A stretch of DNA of 64,000 nucleotides, taken from Amycolatopsis marina (GTDB lineage: Bacteria; Actinomycetota; Actinomycetes; Mycobacteriales; Pseudonocardiaceae). A program made the position numbers and the translations under genes. A model generated the notes under the pieces. It was not told where the DNA came from and made no database searches. It saw only the letters and a list, made by a program, of their open reading frames with translations. Positions 25,769-35,419 of this stretch are shown in pieces (the stretch's first letter is position 1; each line of letters starts with the position of its first letter). The stretch covers positions 1-64,000 of the forward strand of contig NZ_FOKG01000018.1 in the NCBI RefSeq assembly GCF_900111885.1, read 5' to 3'.

Positions 25769-26965
25769 GTGGAAACTCTGATCACCGCGGACCAGGTGCT
25801 GGCAGGGCCTGCGGGAACTCGCATCACCGACGGCGCGGTGCTGGTGGACGGCGCCGAGATCGTCGCCGTCGGGCCCCGAGCCGAGCTGGAGACCCGCGTT
25901 TCCGGCACCACGAAGCGTCGGGACTTCCCCGGTTGCACGGTGCTGCCCGGCCTGATCGATTGTCACGTTCATCTGGCGTTCGACGCGAGTGCCGACCCGG
26001 TGACGAACGTGCGCGAACTGGACGACAAGGCCCTGCTCGCCGGTATGGCCGAGCGCGCGCGGCAACTGCTCGACAACGGGGTGACCACCGTTCGTGACCT
26101 CGGTGACAGGGGGGCGCTCGCCGTCCGGCTCAGGGACGCGATAGAGCAGGGTGAGCACCCGGGACCGCGCATCGTGGCCGCCACCGTGCCGCTGACCGTG
26201 CCCGGGGGTCACTGCTGGTTCCTCGGCGGCGAAGTCAGCGGAGAGCAGGAGATCCGCGCGATGGTGCGGGAAAACGCGGCTCGCGGCGCCGAGGTGATCA
26301 AGGTGATGGTCACCGGCGGCGGCCTCACCAAGGGCGGCGCAGAGACCTGGGAGTCGCAGTTCGGCTTCGACGATATTCGCGTTGCCGTGGAAGAGGCGCA
26401 CGGCCTTGGCCTTCCGGTCGCCGCACATGCACATGGCAGCGCTGGGATCGCCGACTCCGTGGCCGCGGGGGTGGACACCATCGAGCACTGCACCTGGATG
26501 GCCGAGAACGGTTTCGAGGTGCTCGAGGACGTGGTGACCGAGATCGCCGCCAAGGGGATCGCCGTGTGTACCGGGGCGAGCCCGAACTGGCGGAAGTTCG
26601 CCGAGCGCTTCGGCGAGGACCGGGCCGCCGAGATCTTCGGCCGGGTGCGCTGGATGTCGGAGCAGGGCGTCCGGCTGATCGCCGGTACCGACGCGGGCGT
26701 CCCCAACGCCGTGTTCGACAACTTCGCAGGCAGTCTGGACTTCTACCGCTTCCTCGGATTCCCCGGCGAGCAGATCCTGGACATGGCGACCCGCGATGCC
26801 GCGGAGGCACTACATCTGGGGACCCACACCGGCAGGCTCGCCCCCGGCTATCGTGCCGACGTACTTGTCGTCGGCGGCGATCCGGTCGCCGACCTCGACG
26901 CGGTACGCGACGTGCGACTCGTGCTGGCAGGCGGGCGGCAGCACACTCCCGTGACCGGCTGCTAG
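25769..26965 (+). CDS. Amidohydrolase-family metal-dependent hydrolase
   Basis: I start at GTG 25769, with GGAAG well spaced before it and the usual VETLITADQV opening (398 residues). A GTG at 25724 overlapping the previous stop is the alternative. The TIM-barrel metal sites are complete: DCHVHLAFD, the Lys in EVIKVMVTGGG that is normally carbamylated, HAHGS, IEHCTWM and the catalytic Asp in GTDAGV. It resembles imidazolonepropionase/prolidase-like members that split cyclic amides or dipeptides. The exact substrate is unknown. Its stop overlaps the convergent LD-carboxypeptidase stop by 4 bp. Confidence 0.88.
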   Translation: METLITADQVLAGPAGTRITDGAVLVDGAEIVAVGPRAELETRVSGTTKRRDFPGCTVLPGLIDCHVHLAFDASADPVTNVRELDDKALLAGMAERARQLLDNGVTTVRDLGDRGALAVRLRDAIEQGEHPGPRIVAATVPLTVPGGHCWFLGGEVSGEQEIRAMVRENAARGAEVIKVMVTGGGLTKGGAETWESQFGFDDIRVAVEEAHGLGLPVAAHAHGSAGIADSVAAGVDTIEHCTWMAENGFEVLEDVVTEIAAKGIAVCTGASPNWRKFAERFGEDRAAEIFGRVRWMSEQGVRLIAGTDAGVPNAVFDNFAGSLDFYRFLGFPGEQILDMATRDAAEALHLGTHTGRLAPGYRADVLVVGGDPVADLDAVRDVRLVLAGGRQHTPVTGC

Positions 26966-27891
26966 CCGAGCGCGGGATCGAGCAGGGTGAGGGACCCAGC
27001 ATCGGCATCGAGCCTCGCCCGAACACCGAGTGGCACGGTGAGGGCACCGTTGTGGTGCCCGAAACCCAGCTCACTGACGATGGGCACACCGAGCGGACCG
27101 AGCCGGTCGAGCATCAGCGAGCGGATGTCCTCCGGTTGGCCGCAGTCGGTCCACGAGCCGAGTGCGATGCCGGCCACGCCGTCGAACCAGCCCACCCGCA
27201 GAAGCTGGGTGAGCAGCCGATCAATGCGGTAGAGATTCTCCGTCACGTCCTCCAGCAGGGCGATGCCCCCACGGGCTCGCCGGTGTTCGGGGGCGCCGAC
27301 GCTCGCCACGAGCAGGCTGAGATTGCCGCCGACGGTCACCCCGGTGGCACTCCCACCCCGGAGCGCGCCGGACGAGGGCCCACGCAGCTCCATGGCGAGT
27401 TCCGGTTCGAACAGCATGCGGCGCAGACCGGCGGCGGCCAGTTCGTCGAAGTGTGCGGTCGCGGGCATCGGTGAGAACAACGTGCTGACACCGAGATGGA
27501 CCCCGATGGCCTCGTGCAGGGCGGTCGTGTCGCTGGACCCCGCGAACAGCTTCGGCCCGGCGGCACGCAGTCTCGCCCAGTCGACGAGGTCGACCATCCG
27601 CATGCAGCCATAGCCGCCCCGGGCCGCGAACACCGCCGACACGGCCGGGTCCAGCCAGGCCTGCTGGAAATCAGCGGCCCGGTCCTCGTCGGTTCCGGCC
27701 AGGTAGTCGAAGGTCGGGTTCCCCGCGTGCACCGAGTCGAACACCCGCACCGTCAGGCCCCAGGAGCGCAGTACCGGCACGGCCCGGTCGAGCAGGTCTC
27801 GGGGGACCGGTCCCGCGGGTGCCACCAGGGCGACGGTGTCACCTCGGCGAAGCCGGCGCGGCCTGATCGCGGTCATCGGCGTGGACGTCAC
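26962..27891 (-). CDS. LD-carboxypeptidase, peptidase family S66
   Basis: 309 residues of the S66 family, which removes the terminal D-Ala from muropeptide tetrapeptides during peptidoglycan recycling. The nucleophile Ser120 is in GSSDTTAL, the Glu of the triad is in ALLEDVTEN (about 222), and the His is in GFGHHNGAL (about 286). RGGYGCMRMVD is a family signature. The GTG start overlaps the S9 peptidase stop (GTGA), so it is translated after that gene. It has no signal peptide, as expected for a cytoplasmic enzyme. Confidence 0.93.
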   Translation of the reverse strand: MTSTPMTAIRPRRLRRGDTVALVAPAGPVPRDLLDRAVPVLRSWGLTVRVFDSVHAGNPTFDYLAGTDEDRAADFQQAWLDPAVSAVFAARGGYGCMRMVDLVDWARLRAAGPKLFAGSSDTTALHEAIGVHLGVSTLFSPMPATAHFDELAAAGLRRMLFEPELAMELRGPSSGALRGGSATGVTVGGNLSLLVASVGAPEHRRARGGIALLEDVTENLYRIDRLLTQLLRVGWFDGVAGIALGSWTDCGQPEDIRSLMLDRLGPLGVPIVSELGFGHHNGALTVPLGVRARLDADAGSLTLLDPALG

Positions 27892-29837
27892 GAGCGCAGT
27901 TCGACAGTGGGCACGTCCGGCGTGTCGAAGCCGAACACCTGGCCGTAGAAGGACAGTTCAGCCTCCAGTGCCGCGATGATCGTTTCCGCCCTGCGGAAGC
28001 CGTGCTGCTCGCCGGGGAACGTGAGGTAGGCGTGCGGAACGCCGCTGCCGTCAAGGGCGGCGACGAACCGGTCCGCCTGCTCGGGCGGGCAGATCTCGTC
28101 CTCGAGACCCTGCAGGAACAGCACCGGCCCGGCCAGTGCGTCGGTGTTGTTGATCGGCGAGCGTTCTTCGTACCGCCGCTGAGCCTGCGGCAGCGGCCCG
28201 ACCAGGCTGTCGAGGTAGCGCGACTCGAAGTCGTGGGTCTCGCCCCCCTGACCGGTCCAGCTCAGAAGGTCGAGGATCGGGAACTGCGCGGTGCCCGCGC
28301 GGTAGGTGCGCACGGTGGTCATCGACGCGGCTGAGGTGAAACCCCCCGCGCTGCCACCCCGGACGGCCAGCCGGTTCGGATCGGCGATCCCCTCGGCTAC
28401 CAGCGCCTCCGCGACGTCGACACAGTCCTGCACGTCCACCACACCCCACTGCTCTCGTAGCCGTTCCCGGTAGCGACGGCCGTACCCGGTCGAGCCGCCG
28501 TAGTTCACCGCGACGACGCCGATACCCCGGCTGGTGAAGTACGCGAAGTCGAGATCGAGCACTCCGAACGCCCGACCCGTCGGCCCGCCGTGCACGTGTA
28601 CCAGGTAGGGCGTCAACTCGTCCGCGGGAGCGCTGTGGTCGGGATTCGCGGGCGGATAGACATAGGCGTGGATGTCCTCCCCGGAACGCGAGCGGAAGGT
28701 CCGCTCCCGCGGTGTGGGGAGGTAGGCCGGGTCGGGCAGATGGGCCGTGTTCACCTCGGACCGCGCGAGCTCGGTGATCGTCCCCGAGCGCAGGTCGACC
28801 TGCACTACCGCGCCTTCGCTCATGGCACCCGCCGCCACGCCCACCACTGTGTCGTCGCGCACCGCGAAGGCGGGCGACCAGGACACGAGTTCGGCAGCCT
28901 CCTCGACAGGGCTGACCGTCGCGGTGTTCTCGTCCAGCACCGCCAGCCTGCCGGAGCTCAGCACCGCGTGCCTGCCGCCGCCCAGCGGAGCGAACCAGCG
29001 GGAGCCGATTCGCCAGAGCGCACCGCCGAGTTCGGCCGGCACGGGCGCCAGGTTCGTGATCTCGCCGTCGAGGGTCACTCTGTGCAGGTTCCACCACCCC
29101 TCGGGGTCGAGGAGTGCCAGCAGCGTGTCCTCCGTCTCCCAGTCCAGCTGGCAGACCGACACGTCCGGGCCCCCCGCGAGTACCCGGTGCGCGGCGAAGG
29201 TGCCGTCCGGCTCGATATCGGCGACACACAGCTGTGTGCCGTCCCATGGCATCGCGGGGTGATCCCAGCCGAGCCAGGCCGCACGCCTGCCGTCGGGGGA
29301 GATCTGCGGCGAGGTGAGGAAGTGATGGGTCGCCGCGAGCGTCCGCGGCTGCGCACCGGCAGGGGACAGCGCGACGAGGTCACGGGCGACATCCGCCCTG
29401 CGGGGGCCGGTACTGCGCTCCCGGACGGCCCACACCTCGCCGTCGAGGCCCGCACGCAGATCCCCGTACCGGACACCGTGCGTGTCGGCCGGTTTCGGGG
29501 TGATCGGTTCCACCGTTCCAGCGGTGCGGTCCATGGCGTAGACGCGCTGATCGTCCCAGTGTGTGAAGAACAGCAGGTCGCCGACGACCACCCAGGGGCG
29601 GCCGCCGTACTCGTGCACCCGGTTGCGCACGTTCCACGGCGCGGGCAGCACCTCCGTCACAGCACCACCGCTGGCGCGCAGCAGCGCGACCCTGCCGCCC
29701 TCCGCAGGACGGGATTGCGCCCACCAGGTCTCGCCGTCCACCACCTCGAGCCATTGCGCGGTACCCCCGGCTGCCGCGACGTCAGCGGCGCCGATGGGAG
29801 AGGTCCATGATCCGTTCGCGGTGATCCTCGGCATCAC
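27888..29837 (-). CDS. Prolyl-oligopeptidase-family (S9) serine peptidase
   Basis: 649 residues. An N-terminal beta-propeller (about 1-380) precedes an alpha/beta-hydrolase domain. The nucleophile is in VRGGSAGGFTS, the Asp in LQGLEDEICPPEQ and the His in PGEQHGFRR. The order and spacing match S9 acylaminoacyl/dipeptidyl peptidases. No signal peptide is seen. It is the upstream partner of the LD-carboxypeptidase through a 4-bp overlap, which suggests joint peptide recycling. Confidence 0.92.
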   Translation of the reverse strand: MMPRITANGSWTSPIGAADVAAAGGTAQWLEVVDGETWWAQSRPAEGGRVALLRASGGAVTEVLPAPWNVRNRVHEYGGRPWVVVGDLLFFTHWDDQRVYAMDRTAGTVEPITPKPADTHGVRYGDLRAGLDGEVWAVRERSTGPRRADVARDLVALSPAGAQPRTLAATHHFLTSPQISPDGRRAAWLGWDHPAMPWDGTQLCVADIEPDGTFAAHRVLAGGPDVSVCQLDWETEDTLLALLDPEGWWNLHRVTLDGEITNLAPVPAELGGALWRIGSRWFAPLGGGRHAVLSSGRLAVLDENTATVSPVEEAAELVSWSPAFAVRDDTVVGVAAGAMSEGAVVQVDLRSGTITELARSEVNTAHLPDPAYLPTPRERTFRSRSGEDIHAYVYPPANPDHSAPADELTPYLVHVHGGPTGRAFGVLDLDFAYFTSRGIGVVAVNYGGSTGYGRRYRERLREQWGVVDVQDCVDVAEALVAEGIADPNRLAVRGGSAGGFTSAASMTTVRTYRAGTAQFPILDLLSWTGQGGETHDFESRYLDSLVGPLPQAQRRYEERSPINNTDALAGPVLFLQGLEDEICPPEQADRFVAALDGSGVPHAYLTFPGEQHGFRRAETIIAALEAELSFYGQVFGFDTPDVPTVELRS

Positions 29838-29937
29838 GCCACCCTAGAGCGAAAGGGTCGCCGGTCGCATCGACTTCTGGGTGGAGAGGGGGCGGCGGAT
29901 GCCGATCATGGAGGCGTGGCTTAGGGTCATCAGTGCC

Positions 29938-30513
29938 ATGGCTCGCGTCATTCATGTCTTCCGCCAACCCGACCGCTTCGTAGCGGGCACCGTCGGGGAA
30001 CCCGGTGACCGCACGTTCTACCTCCAGGCGTCCGAGGACGTCCGCACGATCAGCGTGACGATCGAGAAACAACAGGTCGCTGTTCTCGCCGAGCGTCTCA
30101 GCTCCCTGCTCGAAGAAGTGTCGAACCGATTCGGCGCCGAGGTCCCCGACGAGGTTCCCGAGGAACTGCGGGACGTCGAGCCGCTGAGCGTTCCGGTCGA
30201 GGAGGAGTTCCGCGTCGGCACGATGGGCCTCGGCTGGGACGCCGAGAGCAGCGCCGTGGTGATCGAACTGCTGGCGATCACCGAGGGCGAGGTCGACGAG
30301 ACCGTCGTGCTCGATGACACCGAAGAGGGCCCGGACGCCGTCCGCGTGTTCCTTGAACCCGCCGCGGCCAGGGCGTTCGCCGAACGTGCCGAGCGCGTCG
30401 TCAACGCGGGGCGCAAGCCGTGCCCGCTGTGCGGGGAACCGCTGGACCCGGATGGGCACATCTGCCCGAGGCAGAACGGCTACCGGCGCGACTCAGACCT
30501 CACCGAGGAATGA
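29938..30513 (+). CDS. DUF3090 family protein with C-terminal zinc-binding motif
   Basis: The family start is MARVIHVFRQPDRFVAGTVG, so I use ATG 29938 (191 residues) and not the earlier frame opening at 29881. The C-terminus carries CPLCGEPLDPDGHICPRQNGYRR, a four-ligand zinc motif typical of DUF3090. The function is unknown. It overlaps the SCO1664-family gene by 4 bp (ATGA), an arrangement widely conserved in actinobacteria. Confidence 0.92.
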   Translation: MARVIHVFRQPDRFVAGTVGEPGDRTFYLQASEDVRTISVTIEKQQVAVLAERLSSLLEEVSNRFGAEVPDEVPEELRDVEPLSVPVEEEFRVGTMGLGWDAESSAVVIELLAITEGEVDETVVLDDTEEGPDAVRVFLEPAAARAFAERAERVVNAGRKPCPLCGEPLDPDGHICPRQNGYRRDSDLTEE

Positions 30514-31316
30514 GCTCGCCCGAGATCGACCCGAAGGACCCCGCCGCGAAGGACCTCGTCGCGCAGGGCCGGCTGGAGGTCGAGGGCAGGCTGGTGGACG
30601 CCTCCAACGTCACCCTGTTCTGCACGATCGAACTGGACGGCGTGCAGGCGAACGCGGTGTACAAGCCCGTGGCCGGGGAACGACCGCTGTGGGACTTCCC
30701 TGATGGCACACTGGCGGGCCGCGAGGTGGCGACCTACCTTGTCGCCGAGGCCGTGGACCTCGGCGCGATACCGCCGACCGCCCTGCGCGACGGCCCGTTC
30801 GGTCAGGGCATGGTCCAGCTTTGGGTGGAAACCGGTGACGACGAACTCGTCGACGTGCGCTCACCCGACGACGTCCCCGAGGACTGGCGCGTCGTCCTGC
30901 ACGCGCATGACCGCACGGGCGAACCGGCGGTACTGGCCCACGCCGATCGCCCCGGCATGCGCGAACTCGCGGTGCTCGACGTCGTGGTGAACAACACCGA
31001 CCGCAAGGGTGGGCATGTGCTGGCCGGGATTGACGGCCGCGTCTATGGGGTGGATCACGGCATCTGCCTGCATCCGGACCCCAAACTCCGCACCGTGCTC
31101 TGGGGCTGGGTGGGGAACGCGCTCGACGACGACGTCGTGGAGAAGCTGCACGGGTTGCGGCGGGCACTCGACGGTGATCTGGGACGGGCGCTCGGCCAGC
31201 ACCTGACACCCGCCGAGGTCGCGGCCGTCGGCGAACGCGCGGGCCGTCTGCTCGCGCATCCGGTGTTTCCCGCGCCCAGCGACGAATGGCGAGCGATTCC
31301 CTGGCCCCTGTTCTAG
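30510..31316 (+). CDS. SCO1664-family protein with PI3/4-kinase-like catalytic motifs
   Basis: 268 residues. YKPVAGERPLWDFP near residue 50 has the Lys of a nucleotide-binding strand. VLDVVVNNTDRKGGHVL (about 153-169) and GVDHGICLHPD (about 179-189) match the catalytic loop (D...NxDR) and metal-binding DxG-like segment of PI3/4-kinase-like and HipA-like folds. It is translationally coupled to DUF3090. The kinase-like reading is an inference from motifs; the substrate is unknown. Confidence 0.87.
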   Translation: MSSPEIDPKDPAAKDLVAQGRLEVEGRLVDASNVTLFCTIELDGVQANAVYKPVAGERPLWDFPDGTLAGREVATYLVAEAVDLGAIPPTALRDGPFGQGMVQLWVETGDDELVDVRSPDDVPEDWRVVLHAHDRTGEPAVLAHADRPGMRELAVLDVVVNNTDRKGGHVLAGIDGRVYGVDHGICLHPDPKLRTVLWGWVGNALDDDVVEKLHGLRRALDGDLGRALGQHLTPAEVAAVGERAGRLLAHPVFPAPSDEWRAIPWPLF

Positions 31317-31386
31317 GGACGAGCCACCCCTCCTGGTCGGCGGCGTTTCGGCCCGAGACGTGCTAACCCTGGAACTGGGAGGTGTC

Positions 31387-32619
31387 ATGGACAGGTCAGT
31401 CGATGAGCTCGGCGAGCGGTTGCGACGGCAACCGGGGGTCACGTCCGTACGCCGCCCGGCCGCCGATGGCATCGAATTCGACTTGACCTATGTCCGTACC
31501 GGTCCCCGTGCGGACACTCCGGTGCTGTTCATCCCGGGCGGCCCCGGGCTGGGAGCGGTGTACCCGTACCTGCGTTTCCGCCCCCTCGCGGCGAAGTACG
31601 GGCTCGACACGATCATGGTCGAGCATCGTGGGGTCGGTCTGTCCCGCACGGATACCGCAGGAGCCGATCTTCCGCGCGCGGCACTGAACATCGATGCCGT
31701 GGTCGCCGATCTGGCGGCGGTGCTCGATGCGGAAGGCATCGCACGGGCAGTTGTGTACGGCACGTCGTACGGCGGGTACCTCGCGCAGAGCTTCGCGGCC
31801 GCCCACCCGGAGCGGGTCGCCGGAATGGTGCTCGATTCCACCTGGTCCGAGGCCGGTGAGTTCGAACTGGCCAGGTCCTATGTACGCGAGTTGCTGTGGC
31901 ATGGCACCGACCCCGTCACCGCTCCGCTCGCCGAACGGCTGCGGACCCTGGTCGATACCGGCGTCGTCCCCGTGGAGGAGACCGGGGACGTGGTGCCGGT
32001 GGCCTATGACCTCGGTGGCGCAGACCTGCTCCGGCGGCTGCTCGACGCCGCCGAGCGAGGGCGGTTGGGCACCTGGAATTGGCTTGCCGGCCTCGGCAAC
32101 GCCGAACTGCACGAGACCAAGCGCTACCTCATGGAGTTCGATCTCGTAGGCGTGATCAACTTCCGAGATCTCTACCCGCTACGGCCAGATGGTTTGCCGA
32201 TGGACCAAGCAGCGGCGTTCGGCAAGATCGCGGGCAGGTTTCCGCCGTTCGCCGGCGAGCCGCGCCATCTGCCTGATGAACTACCGCACTTCGACTGGCC
32301 CACCGCGGTGCTTTCCGGCCGGCGCGACATGCGCATGGTGCGACCTGTCCTGCGGCGGATGGCCGAGCGGATCCCGGGTGCGGTCCTGCTGCCGTTCGAC
32401 GACGTGGCGCACAGCGTTTTCGACACCCGTCCCCGCGCCGCGATCCACATCGCGGGTGCCATGGCGGCCGGTAACCAACGGCTGCTTCCCGGCCTCCTGC
32501 CGCGCATCGAAGCACTCGCCCGGCCCACGATGCGTGCCCTGCTGCCCAAGGCACTCGAGGCGCGGCTGCGCCTGGAGCGGTTGACCGGAAAGGTGCCGCG
32601 AGCCGGAACCCGCGGGTGA
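31387..32619 (+). CDS. Alpha/beta-fold hydrolase (proline iminopeptidase-like)
   Basis: GGGAGG before ATG 31387 decides this start (410 residues). An open frame extends to 31360. The oxyanion strand is VLFIPGGPGLGAVYPY, HRGVGLS follows, the nucleophile elbow is YGTSYGGYLAQS, and a cap domain lies in the middle. A late Asp (SGRRDMRM) and His (DDVAHSVF) complete the triad. This resembles S33 peptidases, but simple ester hydrolysis is equally possible. The MBL gene follows 15 bp later. Confidence 0.88.
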   Translation: MDRSVDELGERLRRQPGVTSVRRPAADGIEFDLTYVRTGPRADTPVLFIPGGPGLGAVYPYLRFRPLAAKYGLDTIMVEHRGVGLSRTDTAGADLPRAALNIDAVVADLAAVLDAEGIARAVVYGTSYGGYLAQSFAAAHPERVAGMVLDSTWSEAGEFELARSYVRELLWHGTDPVTAPLAERLRTLVDTGVVPVEETGDVVPVAYDLGGADLLRRLLDAAERGRLGTWNWLAGLGNAELHETKRYLMEFDLVGVINFRDLYPLRPDGLPMDQAAAFGKIAGRFPPFAGEPRHLPDELPHFDWPTAVLSGRRDMRMVRPVLRRMAERIPGAVLLPFDDVAHSVFDTRPRAAIHIAGAMAAGNQRLLPGLLPRIEALARPTMRALLPKALEARLRLERLTGKVPRAGTRG

Positions 32620-32634
32620 TGGCAGGCTGAACAC

Positions 32635-33564
32635 ATGACGCGCGTCTCCTACCGCGACCGGCTGACCTCGCCGTTGCCCCGCCCACAGGATCTGTACCGA
32701 ATCCTGCGTGAGGGCGGGTTCCGCGGGCCGACCGACAACGCCGACCGGATCCCGGTCCTGCGGGGTGGTCTGCCTTCGCTCGAACCCGGCACATCGACGT
32801 GGACCTGGATCGGGCATTCGACCTACCTCGTGCGAACCGGGGGCATCTCGGTGCTGACCGACCCCGTGTGGTCGACGAAGATCCCAGGGGTACCGCCGCG
32901 GCTCACTCCTCCCGGAGTGGCGTGGGCGGACCTGCCCGAGATCGATGCGGTCCTGATCAGTCACGACCACTACGATCATCTCGACGCGCCCACCGTGCGC
33001 AAACTACCCAGACACACACCGATCCTGGTCGGCGCGGGCCTCGGCCGCTGGTTCCGCAAGCGCGGCTTCAGCGAGGTCGTCGAACTGGACTGGTGGGAGT
33101 CCGCCGAGGTCGGCGGAGTCCGATTCGACTTCACGCCGGCACATCACTGGAGCAGGCGCAGCATGTTCGACACCTGCCGGTCACTGTGGGGTGGTTGGGT
33201 GATCACGCCGCAACACGGACCGCGGTCCTACCACTGCGGCGACTCCGGATACGGCACCTGGTTCGGCGAGATCGGGGATCGCTATCCAGGAATCGAGGTC
33301 GCGATGATGCCGATCGGCGCCTATGAGCCGCGCTGGTTCATGCGCGCGGTGCACATGGACCCGGCGGAGGCCGTACGCGCGCTCGGCGATCTCGGTGCCC
33401 GCAGGCTCGCCGCCATGCACTGGGGCACGTTCGTGCTCACCAGGGAGCCGGTGGAGCAGCCGCTCGAACTGATCCGCAAGGAGTGGGCGACGGCAGGCCG
33501 GGACGCGGCTGATCTGTGGGCACTGGCCGTGGGGGAGACCCGCGTCCTCGAGGACCGGGCATGA
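32635..33564 (+). CDS. MBL-fold metal-dependent hydrolase (NAPE-PLD/UlaG-like)
   Basis: 309 residues. WIGHSTYLVRTGGISVLTDP opens the metallo-beta-lactamase fold. The metal motif is SHDHYDHLD (His110, His112, Asp114, His115), followed by TPAHHWS, HCGDSGYG and a final MHWGTF. This set is typical of the NAPE-PLD/RomA-like branch, membrane-lipid phosphodiesterases in animals and of unclear role in bacteria. It overlaps the following phosphotransferase gene (ATGA). Confidence 0.9.
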   Translation: MTRVSYRDRLTSPLPRPQDLYRILREGGFRGPTDNADRIPVLRGGLPSLEPGTSTWTWIGHSTYLVRTGGISVLTDPVWSTKIPGVPPRLTPPGVAWADLPEIDAVLISHDHYDHLDAPTVRKLPRHTPILVGAGLGRWFRKRGFSEVVELDWWESAEVGGVRFDFTPAHHWSRRSMFDTCRSLWGGWVITPQHGPRSYHCGDSGYGTWFGEIGDRYPGIEVAMMPIGAYEPRWFMRAVHMDPAEAVRALGDLGARRLAAMHWGTFVLTREPVEQPLELIRKEWATAGRDAADLWALAVGETRVLEDRA

Positions 33565-34454
33565 CGGCCATCGACCCCGCGCTCGTGCTCGACGAGCAGG
33601 CTCGCGCCCGGCTGGTGGATCGGTTCGGCACAGACGTCGGGCCGTGGTGTGACGCACTGCCGGACCTGATCGCCGATCTTGCGGTGCACTGGGGACTGCG
33701 CCTGCACTCCTCGGTGGCGGGTGGCACCGGCCGCACGTTCCTCGGGGAGGACACCTCGGGCATGTTCGTGGTGCTGAAGGTGACCCCCGAGCCCGAGATC
33801 GCGCGGACCGAGGCGGCCGCGCTGCGCGTCTGGGCTGGTTGCGGCCGGGTGGTGAACCTGCTCGAGACCGCTCCCGCCGAAGGGGCGATCCTGTTGGAGG
33901 GGCTTGCTCCAGGCACGCCGCTCGCCGAGCACGGCCCGCACTTTCCGGTGCCGGAGATCGCGGAGTTGCTCGGTCAGCTTGCCACCACCCCCGTTCCCGA
34001 TGGCGGGTTCATCACCCTGCGCGAGCGGCTCGACTTCATCTTCGGCCTGTTCGCGCGACGAGCGGAGGGTGTGGGCATCGACCCGGCGGCGATCACTCGA
34101 TCACTAGCTCTGGCGAGGGAGCTGGCCAGCAGCGGCCCGGTCCGGTTGTTACACGGCGACCTGCATCCGAACAACGTGCTGGACGCCGGGGCCGCCCGGG
34201 GCGCCGTGGCGATCGATCCGCGTCCATGCCTCGGCGACCCTGCCGCGGACGCGACGGACTGGGCGATGCTGCCGCTGTTGCACGGCGGCAGTCTGGACGA
34301 CGGTGTGTCCACGCTCGTCGCGGCCGTTCCGGAACTCGACGTCGAACGCCTCACCGCGTGGTGCCGGTCGTTCGCGGTGTTGATGGCGATCGCGCAGCTG
34401 CGCAGGCACGGCCGTACCGGCGAAGCCGAGACGATGTTGAAGCTGATTCCCTAG
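33561..34454 (+). CDS. Aminoglycoside phosphotransferase-family kinase (APH(6)-like)
   Basis: 297 residues starting at ATG 33561, which overlaps the MBL stop. The chain resembles streptomycin 6-kinase: VVLKVTPEPEIARTEAAALRVW (nucleotide Lys and helix Glu), ILLEGLAPGTPL hinge, catalytic loop LLHGDLHPNNVL (Asp as base) and AIDPRPCLGDPAAD as the metal Asp. All kinase residues are present. Whether it confers resistance or phosphorylates a metabolite cannot be told. Confidence 0.88.
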   Translation: MTAIDPALVLDEQARARLVDRFGTDVGPWCDALPDLIADLAVHWGLRLHSSVAGGTGRTFLGEDTSGMFVVLKVTPEPEIARTEAAALRVWAGCGRVVNLLETAPAEGAILLEGLAPGTPLAEHGPHFPVPEIAELLGQLATTPVPDGGFITLRERLDFIFGLFARRAEGVGIDPAAITRSLALARELASSGPVRLLHGDLHPNNVLDAGAARGAVAIDPRPCLGDPAADATDWAMLPLLHGGSLDDGVSTLVAAVPELDVERLTAWCRSFAVLMAIAQLRRHGRTGEAETMLKLIP

Positions 34455-34523
34455 TGCGTGGCCTGACCTGCTCGCGGCGTGGCGCGCTGCCAGTCCGGTC
34501 CCGGCCCGATACCGTCTGAGCCC

Positions 34524-35330
34524 GTGCGTTCCCACTCCTATGACGACGTGCTGGCCGGGCCACGCAAACGCAAGGTCGCCGAGGTTCCCGCGGAACCCGG
34601 ACTGGTCCTCGAAGATCCAGCCAGCGGCTTCTGCGGTGCACTGATCCGCCTCGAATACGGCAACGCCGTGCTCGAGGACGCGCGCGGCAGACACCGGGTG
34701 TTTCCCCTCGGACCGGCCGCGTTCCTGCTGGAGGGCAAACCGGTCACCCTCGTTCCGCTGCCGCAGTCCGCTCCGGCGACTTCCGCGGTCTCGGCTTCGG
34801 GTTCGGTACGGGTCGCCGGTCTGAAGGCACGGACCGCTCGCGACTCCCGCATCTGGGTGGAGGGCAAACACGACGCCGAACTCGTCGAGCGCGTGTGGGG
34901 GCACGACCTTCGCGTGGAGGGCGTCGTCGTGGAGCCGCTCGACGGCGTGGACGAACTCGCACAGCGGGTCGAGGAGTTCGGTACCGGCCCCGGACGGCGA
35001 CTCGGCGTGCTCGTCGATCACCTGGTGCGTGGCAGCAAGGAGTCGCGCATCGTGGACTCAGTCCAGGACGACAACGTCCTCGTCACCGGGCATCCGTACG
35101 TGGACATCTGGCAGGCGGTGAAACCGGAGTCCGTGGGCATCTCCTCGTGGCCGTCGGTGCCGAGGGGAGTGGAGTGGAAGGAGGGGATCTGTGCCGCGCT
35201 CGGCTGGGGCGAGCCCTACGAGGGCTGGCAGCGCGTGCTGGCCGGCGTCAGTTCCTTCCGGGATCTGGAAACACCGTTGATCGGCGCGGTGGAGAGGTTG
35301 ATCGATTTCGTCACGGTGACGGAGGAGTGA
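34524..35330 (+). CDS. DUF3097 family protein, Toprim-like core
   Basis: GTG start at 34524; 268 residues, the usual family size. RIWVEGKHDAELVERVWG (about 115-132) followed by VVVEPLDG and RLGVLVDHLVRGSKE recalls a Toprim fold (conserved Glu, then an Asp-containing strand), and GHPYVDIWQAVKP is conserved in DUF3097. It could bind or cut nucleic acid, but no activity is known. NfeD follows 89 bp later. Confidence 0.88.
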   Translation: MRSHSYDDVLAGPRKRKVAEVPAEPGLVLEDPASGFCGALIRLEYGNAVLEDARGRHRVFPLGPAAFLLEGKPVTLVPLPQSAPATSAVSASGSVRVAGLKARTARDSRIWVEGKHDAELVERVWGHDLRVEGVVVEPLDGVDELAQRVEEFGTGPGRRLGVLVDHLVRGSKESRIVDSVQDDNVLVTGHPYVDIWQAVKPESVGISSWPSVPRGVEWKEGICAALGWGEPYEGWQRVLAGVSSFRDLETPLIGAVERLIDFVTVTEE

Positions 35331-35419
35331 GGTGGGAGCCTCGCCCGATCCAGGTCACGCGTGGATCACGTCCCGTCGCCGACTTAGTGCGAACCGTCAC
35401 TTTCTGACAACATGTCCGC

